A stretch of DNA of 64,000 bases, taken from the NCBI GenBank assembly GCA_900540545.1, contig UQGJ01000004.1, positions 1-64,000 of the forward strand, written 5' to 3'. This DNA comes from an uncultured Eubacteriales bacterium (lineage in GTDB: Bacteria; Bacillota; Clostridia; Oscillospirales; Oscillospiraceae). The notes under the pieces are model-generated. The model had not been told where the DNA came from, made no database searches, and saw nothing but the letters and a program-made list of their open reading frames with translations. The first letter of the stretch is position 1; the number at the start of each line of letters is the position of its first letter. Made by a program: the position numbers and the translations under genes. Shown one piece after another: positions 51,137 through 59,924 of this stretch.

Positions 51137-53854
51137 ATGAAAATTCGCAAGAGACGGCGGGTTCTCTTCTGCGCCGCTGCGGTGCTGTGTATTGCCATGG
51201 CCGTGGCATTTCCCCTGACGCTGCGCCGCACCATGACAGAGGTGCTCCAGCGGGAAGCGGAGAATATCCTGTACTATTATAATGAGAAAATCATGCTGCA
51301 GCTGCGCGGGTCCATGAACGAGGCGGACGCCCTGGCGCAGACGGCCCGCATTATGGGCCTGAGCAGGGAGGGCACGACGTGGTTCGAGGCGGCGGCAAAG
51401 CCGCTCCTGGACCGGGAAGAGGTCCGCTATGTCTGCCTGATTGACGGCGACACCATGGCCAGCGCCCTGCCGAAGGACGAATTCGGCGGGCAAGTGGGGC
51501 GAGACCTGAAGGATTTTACGTACATCTATACCATGGCGAAAGTGGTGAAAGAGCTGGTGGTGGAGGGCCCCGTGGTCATGAACTCCGCCGCGGGGCAGGA
51601 GGAGGTCTTCCTCTTCCTCCAGCCGGTGGTGCAGGACAACGCCTACCTGGGCGAGGTAGTCGTGGCCCTGGATGGGCGTTACGTCCTGGAACAGCTGGGC
51701 CTGGAGGAGCTGTCAGCCCGGGGGTACGATTACGAGCTTTGGCGGGTGGAGCCCCAAAACGGAGGGAAAGAGGTCATTGCCAGCTCCGGCGCCGGCGTAG
51801 ACTTCTCTCAGGCGGAGAAAACCACCTTTTATCTGCCCACGCAGTGGAACCTGAGTATTCAGCCCACCCACGGCTGGCTCACCCTCTCGCAGGAGACCGG
51901 GCTTGTGCTTTTGGGCGTCGTGACCGGGGTCCTTCTGGAAGGGCTGCTCTATCTGCTGTGTCGGCTGTCGAAGCGTGAACGCACCCTGAAATGGATGGGG
52001 GAGACCGACCAGCAGACGGGCCTGTACAATCAAAAGGGGTTTCTGGCGGCACTAGACCGCTGGTTTTCCGACGATACCGCCCCCATCGTGCTGTTTTACT
52101 TCTCGTTTGAGGGCTATAACCAGGCGTCCCAGATGATGGGGCCGACCCAGGAGTCCGCCTTCCTGCGAAGCATTCCGGGCAGTCTGGAGGCGTATATCCA
52201 CAGCCCGTTCCTGGCGGGGCGCGTGGGGGCCGGAAATTTTGCCGTTGCGGTCCGGGAAGAGATGGACGACGTGCAGCAGGCGGACTTTGCCAGGGGGCTG
52301 TCCCTGGAACTGCTGCTGAAGGTCAAGGTGAATGGCGAAAAGAGCTTCCTGATGGCGCGGTACCACTACGCTCTCTGCCAGCCGGGGAACGGCGGGGCGG
52401 AGGAGGCCCTTACCGCGCTGGTCCACGCCTACTACGCCCGCCTGTCCGGGGAGTCCCCGGCGCGGGCGCTGACAGAGAAGTGCCAGGAGCTCATCGAGGG
52501 CCACAGCGATGTGGTGTTTGACGAGTACACCGATTTTGAGATGATGGAGCTGTCCAAAACCTTTAACCGGTACCGCAAGCAGGTGGAACAGCTGGCCTAC
52601 TTCGACCCAGTGTTCAACGTGGGGAACCGCCCCAAGTATATACGCGATACCAATATGCTGATTTCCTACGATAAAAAGCGGAAGTTCAGCCTCTTTTGTG
52701 TGGACATCTGCGGTTTCAGCCAGTATAATGAACTTTTCAGTGCCGATGTGGGGGATGAGATCCTGCGGGAGGTGCTGCACCGGCTGTCGCGGCCCTTCGG
52801 GTCCTATCTGTACCGCATCAACGGCGACGTGTTTTTGGGACTCTCCCTGTCCGACGAGACCATGGAGTCCTTCACAGAGGGCCTACACCACATCCTCACC
52901 CGGCCCGTTTCCGCCGGAAACGCCTCGTTCCAGCTGACGGTGCGCATCGCGGCCTGCCAGTACCCTGCCCACGGTGATACCCCGGTGGTGCTGCTGGATC
53001 GGATACAGTCCGCGCTCCGTTTCGCCAAGGAGTCGGAGCGCCAGACGGTGATCTATGACGACGCGCTGGACACGCTGCTTCGGACCGAGGCCGATATTCT
53101 GCACCGAATCAAATCTGCCATCCAGGAGAATACCCTTCAGGTCTGGTATCAGCCCATGGCGCGGCTGGAGACCGGGCGGTATGAGGTGACGGAGGCGCTG
53201 GTGCGCCTGCCGGACGGCAGAGGCGGCTATTTCTCCGCCGGCCAGGTCATCGCGCTGGCCGAGCGCGACGGCATGGTGGAACAGCTGGGGGACTACGTCT
53301 TGGAGCGGGCGTGTTCCTTCATGCATACCCGCGGCCAGACCCTGGGGCTCCGCCGCATGAGCATCAACCTCTCCGTGCAGCAACTGCTGATCGATAACAG
53401 CGCGGACCACCTGCTGCGCATGATCGAGGCCAGCGGTGTGCCACCGGAGCAAATCACGCTGGAAATCACGGAGAGCGTGCTGATCCAATCCATGGACCAC
53501 GCCGTAGTAACTCTGGAAAAACTGCGCCGGACCGGCATCCATATCGCGCTGGACGATTTCGGCGTCGGATACAGCAGCCTGAACTACCTGTCCAATCTGC
53601 CGGTGGACATCATCAAAATAGACCGGTCCCTGACCCAGCAGATATTGACCAATCCCAAGCAGCACGCGCTTTTGAAATCCATCGTCGAAATGGCGCGGAT
53701 CAATGATTTGGTGGTCGTGGCCGAGGGCGTTGAGACCGCGGAGGAACAAAAGGTGATTTCCGAGGCCGGTGTGCAGTACATCCAGGGCTATTACTACGCC
53801 AAGCCCATGCCGGAAGAGGAAGTGATTCCTTTTATTGAGGGACAGGGCCGATGA
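51137..53854 (+). CDS. EAL phosphodiesterase with two degenerate GGDEF domains
   Basis: A 905-residue membrane protein. TM1 (about 8-30), an extracellular sensor (about 31-250), TM2 (about 255-275), GGDEF-like domain 1 (about 285-430; motif reads GAGNF), GGDEF-like domain 2 (about 490-640; motif reads NGDVF), and EAL (about 650-900). The EAL catalytic set looks complete: EALVR, INLSVQQL, LEITES, LDDFGVGYSS, IKIDRS and EGVET. The two inactive GGDEF units may serve as GTP or c-di-GMP sensors or as dimer parts. Tandem degenerate GGDEF plus active EAL is an unusual layout. ATG at 51137 with TTGAGGGG. Confidence 0.9.
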   Translation: MKIRKRRRVLFCAAAVLCIAMAVAFPLTLRRTMTEVLQREAENILYYYNEKIMLQLRGSMNEADALAQTARIMGLSREGTTWFEAAAKPLLDREEVRYVCLIDGDTMASALPKDEFGGQVGRDLKDFTYIYTMAKVVKELVVEGPVVMNSAAGQEEVFLFLQPVVQDNAYLGEVVVALDGRYVLEQLGLEELSARGYDYELWRVEPQNGGKEVIASSGAGVDFSQAEKTTFYLPTQWNLSIQPTHGWLTLSQETGLVLLGVVTGVLLEGLLYLLCRLSKRERTLKWMGETDQQTGLYNQKGFLAALDRWFSDDTAPIVLFYFSFEGYNQASQMMGPTQESAFLRSIPGSLEAYIHSPFLAGRVGAGNFAVAVREEMDDVQQADFARGLSLELLLKVKVNGEKSFLMARYHYALCQPGNGGAEEALTALVHAYYARLSGESPARALTEKCQELIEGHSDVVFDEYTDFEMMELSKTFNRYRKQVEQLAYFDPVFNVGNRPKYIRDTNMLISYDKKRKFSLFCVDICGFSQYNELFSADVGDEILREVLHRLSRPFGSYLYRINGDVFLGLSLSDETMESFTEGLHHILTRPVSAGNASFQLTVRIAACQYPAHGDTPVVLLDRIQSALRFAKESERQTVIYDDALDTLLRTEADILHRIKSAIQENTLQVWYQPMARLETGRYEVTEALVRLPDGRGGYFSAGQVIALAERDGMVEQLGDYVLERACSFMHTRGQTLGLRRMSINLSVQQLLIDNSADHLLRMIEASGVPPEQITLEITESVLIQSMDHAVVTLEKLRRTGIHIALDDFGVGYSSLNYLSNLPVDIIKIDRSLTQQILTNPKQHALLKSIVEMARINDLVVVAEGVETAEEQKVISEAGVQYIQGYYYAKPMPEEEVIPFIEGQGR

Positions 53855-54561
53855 GGGAGCAAATATTGACGGCCGACTGCTCCCGCTGCCGGGGGCTGTG
53901 CTGTACGGAACTCTGCTTCTCGAAATGCGACGGCTTTCCGGCGGACAAGCCCGCGGGACGGGCCTGCGCGCATCTGACGGCCGATTTCCACTGCGACATC
54001 CACGGGGAGCTGGCGCGCAGGGGCTTGAGAGGCTGTCTGGCTTACGACTGCTTCGGAGCGGGGCAGCGGGCGGCAGAGACGGGGGAGGACTTCCACGTTC
54101 TCTTTCGGCTCCACCAAATCCTCTGGTATTTGAACCAGGCGGCGGAGCTGGAGGCGGCGCGAGACTTGTGGCCGCAGGTGGCCGCCCTCCTGGCGGAACA
54201 GCCGGACCCAGACGGTCTGGACGATTATCAGGACCGCGCCAACGGGATTTTGAAGAAAATCATCCCCCGAGTCTGTGTCAAGGGGCGGCCAAATCGCGGC
54301 GATTTGATGGGGAAACAGCTTCAAAAACAGGACTTATCTGAAATGGATTATTCCTTTACGCTTTTGATAGCCGCTGATTTGACCGGCTGCCGCCTGCGGG
54401 GCACTAGTCTGCTGGGGGCCGACCTGCGGGATGCCGTGGTCCGCGGCGCGGACCTCTCCGGCGCGCTGTTTCTCACCCAGGGACAGGTGAACAGCGCCAG
54501 GGGGGACAGGACCACGCGGCTCCCAGGCGGGCTTGCCTATCCAACCCATTGGAACCCATAA
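53851..54561 (+). CDS. Cys-rich protein with C-terminal pentapeptide repeats
   Basis: A 236-residue protein. The N-terminal part has a dense Cys/His set: CSRCRGLCC (10-18), CFSKC (22-26), CAHL, CDIH (about 48) and GCLAYDCFG (about 61-69), likely binding zinc or an Fe-S cluster. The C-terminal third has pentapeptide repeats (LTGCRLRGTSLLGADLRDA, about 175-193), forming a short right-handed beta-helix. Actinobacteria have proteins of the same two-part plan. The ATGA overlap with the EAL gene couples them, and the second guaA starts 16 nt after. Confidence 0.78.
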   Translation: MREQILTADCSRCRGLCCTELCFSKCDGFPADKPAGRACAHLTADFHCDIHGELARRGLRGCLAYDCFGAGQRAAETGEDFHVLFRLHQILWYLNQAAELEAARDLWPQVAALLAEQPDPDGLDDYQDRANGILKKIIPRVCVKGRPNRGDLMGKQLQKQDLSEMDYSFTLLIAADLTGCRLRGTSLLGADLRDAVVRGADLSGALFLTQGQVNSARGDRTTRLPGGLAYPTHWNP

Positions 54562-54577
54562 AAATGGAGGTATACAT

Positions 54578-55867
54578 ATGAAGCAGGATATGATTGTGAT
54601 TTTGGACCTGGGGAGCGAAGAGAATCCCCGCTTGGCCCGGGAAATTCGGGCGCTGGGGGTGTACAGCGAGATACACCCCCACGACATCACCCTGGAAGAG
54701 CTGAAGGCGCTGCCCAACGTGAAGGGCATTATCCTCAACGGCGGCCCCAACCGGGTGGTGGACGGCGTGGAGATCGACGTGGCCAAGGATATTTACAATT
54801 ACGAGGTCCCCGTGCTCCTGGCCGACCACAAGGGCGACGCCCCTTGGCCCGCCGGTGAGGCCGAGCGGAAAACCGCCCTGTCCAACTTTGTCTTTGGTGT
54901 CTGCGGTGCCCAGGCCAACTGGAATATGGACAACTTCATCGCTGACCAGGTGGAGCTGGTGCGGCAGCAGGTGGGGGATCGGAAGGTCCTGCTGGCCCTG
55001 TCCGGCGGCGTGGACTCCTCCGTGGTGGCCGCCCTGCTCATCAAGGCCATCGGCAAGCAGCTGACCTGCGTACACGTGAACCACGGCCTCCTGCGCAAGG
55101 GGGAGCCGGAGGAGGTGGTCCGGGTCTTCCAGGGGGAGATGGACGCCAACCTCATCTACGTGGACGCGGTGGACCGCTTCCTGGACAAGCTGGCGGGGGT
55201 GGCCGAGCCGGAGCGGAAGCGGAAAATCATCGGCGAGGAGTTCATCCGCGTCTTTGAGGAGGAGGCCCGCAAGCTGGAGGGCATCGACTTCCTGGCCCAG
55301 GGGACCATCTATCCCGACATCATCGAGTCCGGCACCAAGACCGTGAAGGCCGTCAAGAGCCACCACAACGTGGGCGGCCTGCCCGAAGACCTGGGCTTCC
55401 AGCTGGTGGAGCCGCTGAAGATGCTCTTCAAGGACGAGGTCCGGGCCTGCGGCAAGGCCCTGGGCCTGCCCGACTCCATGGTCTACCGCCAGCCATTCCC
55501 CGGCCCCGGCCTGGGGGTCCGCTGCCTGGGGGCCATCACCCGGGACCGGCTGGAGGCCGTCCGGGAGTCCGACGCCATCCTGCGGGAGGAGTTCGCCGCC
55601 AATGGCCTGGAGGGCAAGGTGTGGCAGTATTTCACCGTGGTGCCCGACTTCAAGTCCGTGGGCGTCCGGGAGGGCAAGCGCACCTTCGACTGGCCCGTCA
55701 TCCTCCGGGCGGTGAACACCGTGGACGCCATGACCGCCACCGTGGAGGACGTGCCCTTCGCCCTGCTGCAGAAAATCACGGACCGCATCACCCGTGAGGT
55801 CCCCGGCGTGAACCGGGTCCTCTACGATTTGACGCCCAAGCCCAGCGGGACCATCGAGTGGGAGTGA
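54578..55867 (+). CDS. GMP synthase paralogue with reduced, triad-less glutaminase domain
   Basis: A 429-residue GuaA. The PP-loop ATPase (SGGVDSS at 142-148) and dimer domain match the guaA product at 47875 closely, but the N-terminal glutaminase region is about 84 residues shorter. Where the first GuaA has GICYG, this one reads LLADHKGDAP, and no HPE follows, so the Cys/His/Glu triad is gone. It could only use free ammonia or an outside glutaminase. The first 60 residues still resemble a GATase start (LNGGPNRVVDG). ATG at 54578 with ATGGAGG. The 3' end (IEWE, stop TGA) is the left boundary of the tet(W) element: TCGAGTGGGA within its last codons is the att core. Confidence 0.9.
   Translation: MKQDMIVILDLGSEENPRLAREIRALGVYSEIHPHDITLEELKALPNVKGIILNGGPNRVVDGVEIDVAKDIYNYEVPVLLADHKGDAPWPAGEAERKTALSNFVFGVCGAQANWNMDNFIADQVELVRQQVGDRKVLLALSGGVDSSVVAALLIKAIGKQLTCVHVNHGLLRKGEPEEVVRVFQGEMDANLIYVDAVDRFLDKLAGVAEPERKRKIIGEEFIRVFEEEARKLEGIDFLAQGTIYPDIIESGTKTVKAVKSHHNVGGLPEDLGFQLVEPLKMLFKDEVRACGKALGLPDSMVYRQPFPGPGLGVRCLGAITRDRLEAVRESDAILREEFAANGLEGKVWQYFTVVPDFKSVGVREGKRTFDWPVILRAVNTVDAMTATVEDVPFALLQKITDRITREVPGVNRVLYDLTPKPSGTIEWE
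55854..55863 (+). repeat. Left attachment core (attL)
   Basis: TCGAGTGGGA in the last codons of guaA2 (Glu-Trp-Glu). The following GTGA, supplied by the element, gives the present stop codon. Confidence 0.78.
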
Positions 55868-55922
55868 CCGTTAAAACGGCTCAAACCCGCATGAATACAG
55901 GGTTTTTGACCTGTCACTTTGC

Positions 55923-55945
55923 CTTGTGATACTGGATTGATACTA
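55923..55945 (+). repeat. Left arm-type direct repeat
   Basis: CTTGTGATACT-N3-TTGATACTA; the same 23-bp unit occurs at 63509 with only the three middle bases different. Two TGATACT half-sites suggest integrase or excisionase arm binding. Confidence 0.6.
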
Positions 55946-56038
55946 TTCGTTTCAACCCGGCCACACAAGAGAATGATTGCAAAGGGCAAGCAAGCCGCCC
56001 TGCTGAACGACAAATTCAGCAGGGCGGCTTCGCTTGTC

Positions 56039-56596
56039 CTATTTTTCTTTTTTCCAGGGAACATAGTAGTCAAACCTTTTGCTGTCGTCACAGGTACATG
56101 GCCAGTTGAGTTTCCATTCAAAGTATTCGTCCCTGGTGATCTCCCCGGCGTGAAGCTCCTGCTGGCGCAAAAGCCACTCCCGCATGAACTCATCTACCAG
56201 CCCATAGTTGAAATAAATGCCCACAGGAGGTTGAGCGGGCCAGTCGTCCGTGTCGTTGTATCGGACGGCGGTATCATCGGAGGCCCCCGTCTTGCCGGGA
56301 TTGCGGACAAGCTGAAACAAGCGGATGGAGCCGGGGCTGTCCTCGTCCAGCCAGAAGAATGTCCGCATGAAGTCCTCGGCGCAGCCAGGTTGAATGGTAT
56401 AGAAATTCTGTCGGTCTACACGCAACGCTTGGGCAATCTTGTCCAGTAGTTCCCTTTTCGGAACACGGTAGTTTGTCTCATACTGGGCGATACGGTTATC
56501 CGCTCCCTTTTCCTCAAAGCCGATAGCCAAGCCTAATTCCTTTTGTGTCATACCCCGAAATGTGCGGATTTTCTTGATTTTATCCCCTATTGTCAT
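56039..56596 (-). CDS. XRE-family repressor of the element
   Basis: A 185-residue DNA-binding protein. The N-terminal HTH (about 5-60) includes FRGMTQKELGLAIG and RIAQYETNYRVPKRELL, typical XRE text. The C-terminal part (about 75-185) is Trp/Tyr-rich with no known domain and could sense a signal. Transcribed away from xis-int; its promoter (TTGCAT-17-TATACT) and theirs share the 56619-56710 gap, where 16-bp operator-like repeats lie. It likely keeps the excision genes silent. ATG at 56596 with AAGGCGGTG. Confidence 0.9.
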   Translation of the reverse strand: MTIGDKIKKIRTFRGMTQKELGLAIGFEEKGADNRIAQYETNYRVPKRELLDKIAQALRVDRQNFYTIQPGCAEDFMRTFFWLDEDSPGSIRLFQLVRNPGKTGASDDTAVRYNDTDDWPAQPPVGIYFNYGLVDEFMREWLLRQQELHAGEITRDEYFEWKLNWPCTCDDSKRFDYYVPWKKEK

Positions 56597-56618
56597 ATGT
56601 TACACCGCCTTTGAACAT

Positions 56619-56647
56619 AGTATAGCGCAAATAAGCGAAATATGCAA
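56619..56647 (-). promoter_or_regulatory. Promoter of the XRE repressor
   Basis: Minus strand: TTGCAT (56647-56642), a 17-nt spacer, TATACT (56624-56619). The spacer contains GCAAATAAGCGAA, a weaker relative of the operator repeat. Confidence 0.7.
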
Positions 56648-56655
56648 GAGAAAAA

Positions 56656-56738
56656 TTAACAAAATTGCGAAATAAGCTCTTGACATTAACAACTATGCGA
56701 ATGTATAATAAGAGCGTGGGCATTAACAATTTTGCGAA
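56656..56738 (+). promoter_or_regulatory. xis-int promoter with three operator-like repeats
   Basis: Promoter TTGACA (56680-56685), an 18-nt spacer, TATAAT (56704-56709). Three 16-bp repeats of the form TTAACAaaaTTGCGAA occur at 56656-56671, 56686-56701 and 56723-56738; the second fills the spacer between -35 and -10, so binding there should block RNA polymerase. A fourth copy, TTAGCAAATTTGCGAA, is at the right end (63566). Confidence 0.8.
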
Positions 56739-56760
56739 CCAGAAGCAAGGAGGTGAAAGC

Positions 56761-56949
56761 ATGAGCAAGGAACTGTTTGTACGGGCCGAGGAAGTGGCCG
56801 GGGTGCTGGGTATATCCAAGCCCTACGCCTACAAGCTGGTGCGGGAGATGAACGAGGAACTGAAGCAGAAGGGTTTCCTCACCATCCCCGGGCGGGTGAG
56901 CAGGAACTACTTCGAGGAAAAGTTCTATGGACTGCGGGAAAATCAGTAA
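56761..56949 (+). CDS. Excisionase-like small HTH protein
   Basis: A 62-residue winged-HTH protein of the excisionase type: MSKELFVRAEEVAGVLGISK (1-20) and AYKLVREMNEELKQKGF. It lies 12 nt before the integrase gene and shares its promoter. AAGGAGGTGAAAGC gives a strong ribosome site. It should favour excision by bending att DNA with the integrase. Confidence 0.87.
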   Translation: MSKELFVRAEEVAGVLGISKPYAYKLVREMNEELKQKGFLTIPGRVSRNYFEEKFYGLRENQ

Positions 56950-56961
56950 GGAGGGAACAAA

Positions 56962-58038
56962 ATGCCAGCATACAAAGACAAGGCCAAAGGCACATGGTAT
57001 GCGTCCTTTTACTTTGAGAACTGGACAGGGAAAAAGGAAAAGAAGATGAAACGGGGTTTCAAGACCAAGCGGGAGGCGCTGGAGTGGGAACGGACGTTCC
57101 TGCAACAGCAGACCGCCGACCTGGACATGACCTTTGAGAGTTTCGTGGCCCTCTACGCTGCGGACGTGAAAGGCCGTATCAAGGAGAACACCTGGGGGAC
57201 GAAAGAGCATATCCTCTACAAGAAGCTGGTGCCTTATTTCGGCAAGCGGAAAATGAGCGAGATTGGCTCGAAAGAGGTCATGGCATGGCAAAGCGAAATG
57301 CTCAACTACCGGGACAAGAACGGCAAGCCCTACTCGCCTGTCTACTTGAAAACGCTCCACAATCAGTTGAGCGCCGTTTTCAACCATGCTGTCAGGCACT
57401 ACAATCTGAAAGCCAACCCCGCCGCCCAGGTAGGCAATATGGGCAAGGCCAAGGGTCGGGAAATGCTGTTCTGGACGAAAGCGGAGTATCTGAAATTCGC
57501 TGACGCTATGATGGACAAGCCCCTCTCCTACTACGCCTTTGAAATGCTCTACTGGTGCGGTATCCGGGAGGGGGAATTGCTGGCCCTCACCCCTGGGGAC
57601 TTTGACTTTGGAAAGCAGACGGTTTCCATCTCAAAATCCTATCAGCGTATCAAGGGCCAGGATGTAGTCACCGACCCCAAGACTGCCAAGAGCAACAGGG
57701 TCATTCAAATGCCCGCTTTCCTCTGTGAAGAAATGGAGGACTACATCAAGAGCCTGTATGCCGCAGAGCCGACAGACCGTATTTTCCCGGTGACGAAATC
57801 CTATCTTCACCGGGAGATGGACAGGGGAGCGAAAGCGGCGGGGGTCAAACGAATCAGGATTCATGACCTCCGGCACAGCCACATTTCCCTGTTGATTGAC
57901 ATGGGCTTTACGGCCCTGGCAATCGCTGACCGGGTGGGACACGAAAGTATCGACATCACCTACCGCTACGCTCACCTGTTCCCCACCCGGCAGGCGGAGA
58001 TGGCGGACAAGCTGGACATGGAGCGAAAGGGGGCTTAA
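56962..58038 (+). CDS. int: Tyrosine integrase
   Basis: A site-specific recombinase, 358 residues. The N-terminal arm-binding domain (about 1-60, AP2-like) and SAM-like core-binding domain (about 65-165) lead to the catalytic domain with R in CGIREGEL (about 201), HDLRHSH (about 299-305), GHES (about 324) and the Tyr in ITYRYAHLF (about 333). The likely att site is the end of guaA2. AAGGAGGG precedes the ATG. The element's MobC-like gene starts 4 nt after. Confidence 0.95.
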   Translation: MPAYKDKAKGTWYASFYFENWTGKKEKKMKRGFKTKREALEWERTFLQQQTADLDMTFESFVALYAADVKGRIKENTWGTKEHILYKKLVPYFGKRKMSEIGSKEVMAWQSEMLNYRDKNGKPYSPVYLKTLHNQLSAVFNHAVRHYNLKANPAAQVGNMGKAKGREMLFWTKAEYLKFADAMMDKPLSYYAFEMLYWCGIREGELLALTPGDFDFGKQTVSISKSYQRIKGQDVVTDPKTAKSNRVIQMPAFLCEEMEDYIKSLYAAEPTDRIFPVTKSYLHREMDRGAKAAGVKRIRIHDLRHSHISLLIDMGFTALAIADRVGHESIDITYRYAHLFPTRQAEMADKLDMERKGA

Positions 58039-58041
58039 ATC

Positions 58042-58362
58042 ATGTCTGCGAAAAATCTTGACAACCACAACCGATGGAGGAACAAGACCATAGCGTTCCG
58101 GGTGTCCCCGGAGGAGAACGAACAGATTGAGATTGCCGTCCGCCTCTCCGGGCTGACCAAGCAGGACTACATCACCCGGCGGCTCTTAGACCGGGCCGTG
58201 GTGGTGCAGGGCAATCCCAGGGTCTACAAGGCCCTGCGTGACCAACTCGCCGCCGTTCTGAAGGAACTGCGGCGCATTGAGGCCAGGGGCGGCGTGGGGG
58301 ATGAACTTCTCGCCACCATTGACCTTATCTCGGTGACGCTGGGCGGCATGAAGGAGGATTGA
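58042..58362 (+). CDS. MobC-like mobilization accessory protein
   Basis: A 106-residue protein. Residues about 15-52 form a ribbon-helix-helix, KTIAFRVSPEENEQIEIAV then GLTKQDYITRRLLDR, and the rest is helical. Such proteins assist the relaxase at oriT. It is translated from an ATG 4 nt after int and ends 3 nt before the ATPase gene. Assignment as MobC rests on the fold and its neighbours. Confidence 0.72.
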   Translation: MSAKNLDNHNRWRNKTIAFRVSPEENEQIEIAVRLSGLTKQDYITRRLLDRAVVVQGNPRVYKALRDQLAAVLKELRRIEARGGVGDELLATIDLISVTLGGMKED

Positions 58363-58365
58363 TTG

Positions 58366-59520
58366 ATGGATTCCAGAGAGACGAAAAGGACTGTCCCGGT
58401 TCCGTCTGTTGGCGCAGACGAGGAACAGCCCATTTCCAAAACAACTACCCAAAGTATAGCAGAGGAAACGGCTGAAAACAACCCCCAAGAGGAAAGTTTG
58501 GAAGAAATGCTCCGGGATATGCGGCGCATGAGCGACCCGGCCTACCTCCATACGGTTTCCATGAATGACCTTTACCAGAATGTGTATCTGAGCAGACCGC
58601 CTATTATTGACGGTCTGCTCTATCCGGGGACGTACCTCTTTGCGGGAGCGCCCAAGGTGGGCAAGTCGTTCCTGATGGCCCAGCTTGCCTACCATGTCAG
58701 CATGGGCCTCCCCCTGTGGGGCTACCCTGTCCACAAGGGGACTGTCCTCTATCTGGCGTTGGAGGACGACCACCGCCGCTTGCAGGGGCGGCTATACCGG
58801 ATGTTCGGCACAGAGGGCACCGACAATCTGCTCTTTGCGGTCTACGCAAAGCAGCTTGGCGTTGGCCTGGAAGAACAGCTAAAGAAGTTCGTCCGGGAAC
58901 ACCCGGACACCAAGCTGATTATCATTGACACCCTCCAGAAGATACGGGAGGCTGGCGGGGATAAGTACAGCTACGCCAACGATTACGAGGTAGTGGGAAA
59001 GCTGAAACGCCTTGCCGATGATTGCGGCGTCTGCCTCCTGCTGGTACATCATACCCGCAAACAACAGGCCGATGATAAGTTCGATATGATTTCCGGCACC
59101 AACGGCCTGCTGGGGGCGGCAGACGGAGCCTTTCTTCTTCAAAAGGAGAAGCGGACAGACGGTAGCGCCATTCTGGACGTGGCTGGGCGTGACCAGCAGG
59201 ACCAACGGTTTTATCTCACCAAGGACAGGGAACGGCTGACATGGACGCTGGAACGGACAGAAGCAGAGACATGGACAGAGCCGCCCGACCCGGTGCTGGA
59301 GGCCATAGCCGCCCTTGTGACGGTGGAGAAACCGTCCTGGGGCGGTACTGCCACGGAGTTGGCGGCGGCGCTCCAGACCGACATGAAGCCCAACGCCTTG
59401 GCGATGCGGCTGAATGTCCGGGCCGGGAAGTTGCTGACAGACTACCACATCCGCTATGAGAACAGCAGGAGCCACGCCGGGAGAAATATCAGCCTGACGC
59501 TGGAATCGCCCCAGGCGTGA
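58366..59520 (+). CDS. RepA-like hexameric helicase/ATPase
   Basis: A 384-residue AAA_25/RecA-fold ATPase. Walker A GAPKVGKSF (about 93-101), Walker B LIIIDTLQ (about 185), and the sensor-type VHHTRKQ (about 229). This is the RepA/DnaB-like kind used by mobile elements to unwind a replication origin. Start at ATG 58366 with AAGGAGG. It is followed by a hairpin-dense, gene-free stretch with iterons, so it may let the element replicate after excision. Confidence 0.85.
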   Translation: MDSRETKRTVPVPSVGADEEQPISKTTTQSIAEETAENNPQEESLEEMLRDMRRMSDPAYLHTVSMNDLYQNVYLSRPPIIDGLLYPGTYLFAGAPKVGKSFLMAQLAYHVSMGLPLWGYPVHKGTVLYLALEDDHRRLQGRLYRMFGTEGTDNLLFAVYAKQLGVGLEEQLKKFVREHPDTKLIIIDTLQKIREAGGDKYSYANDYEVVGKLKRLADDCGVCLLLVHHTRKQQADDKFDMISGTNGLLGAADGAFLLQKEKRTDGSAILDVAGRDQQDQRFYLTKDRERLTWTLERTEAETWTEPPDPVLEAIAALVTVEKPSWGGTATELAAALQTDMKPNALAMRLNVRAGKLLTDYHIRYENSRSHAGRNISLTLESPQA

Positions 59521-59523
59521 CGA

Positions 59524-59860
59524 CCGTGACAGCCGTGACGGCCGTGACGGCTTTTTTGAGAGCGGGGGCGGTGTCTGAAACATCGTCACGGTTGTCACGG
59601 CCGTCACGGGGAGCGGGGTCAAAAGTCAAGGGGGCATACCTGCGGGTGGAGATTGCCGCAAGGCAATACAACCCGTACCCCTTGACTTTTGGCCCACGGA
59701 GAACACTTGCCGGGTGGTGGGAAAGGCTCTGCCTTTCCCACCTGCCCAACGGCGAGTGGCAAAGTTTAGGCGGGGTGCAGGGTGCCCTTTTCAAAGGGCG
59801 GCCCTGCTGGGGGAGCCGTCCGCAGACGGCGGGGGCAAAGCCCCCATTCCACCCCGTAGG
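59524..59860. other. Iteron and stem-loop dense region, candidate replication origin
   Basis: Three 9-bp units CCGTGAC(A/G)G (59524-59550) are mirrored by three inverted units (59583-59609). Then come a 17-bp stem (59617-59633 with 59678-59694), GTGGGAAAGGC-TCT-GCCTTTCCCAC (59717-59741), GCCCTTT-TC-AAAGGGC (59784-59799), GCCGTC-CGCA-GACGGC (59815-59830) and GGGGGC-AAA-GCCCCC (59831-59845). No ORF here has a ribosome site. The mix of iterons and hairpins next to a RepA-like gene suggests an origin. Confidence 0.6.
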
Positions 59861-59861
59861 G

Positions 59862-59924
59862 CGCAAAGGCACTTTTGATACGAAGTGTCAAAAGTGCTTT
59901 TGCGTTACTTTCGCAGAAAGTAAC
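59862..59924 (+). other. Candidate oriT hairpins ahead of the MobV relaxase
   Basis: A long hairpin, CGCAAA-G-GCACTTTTGA with TCAAAAGTGC-TTTTGCG (59862-59904), runs into a second, GTTACTTTC-GCA-GAAAGTAAC (59904-59924). MobV oriT sites such as that of pMV158 lie just upstream of mob and also contain inverted repeats with ACTTT cores. Confidence 0.6.
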
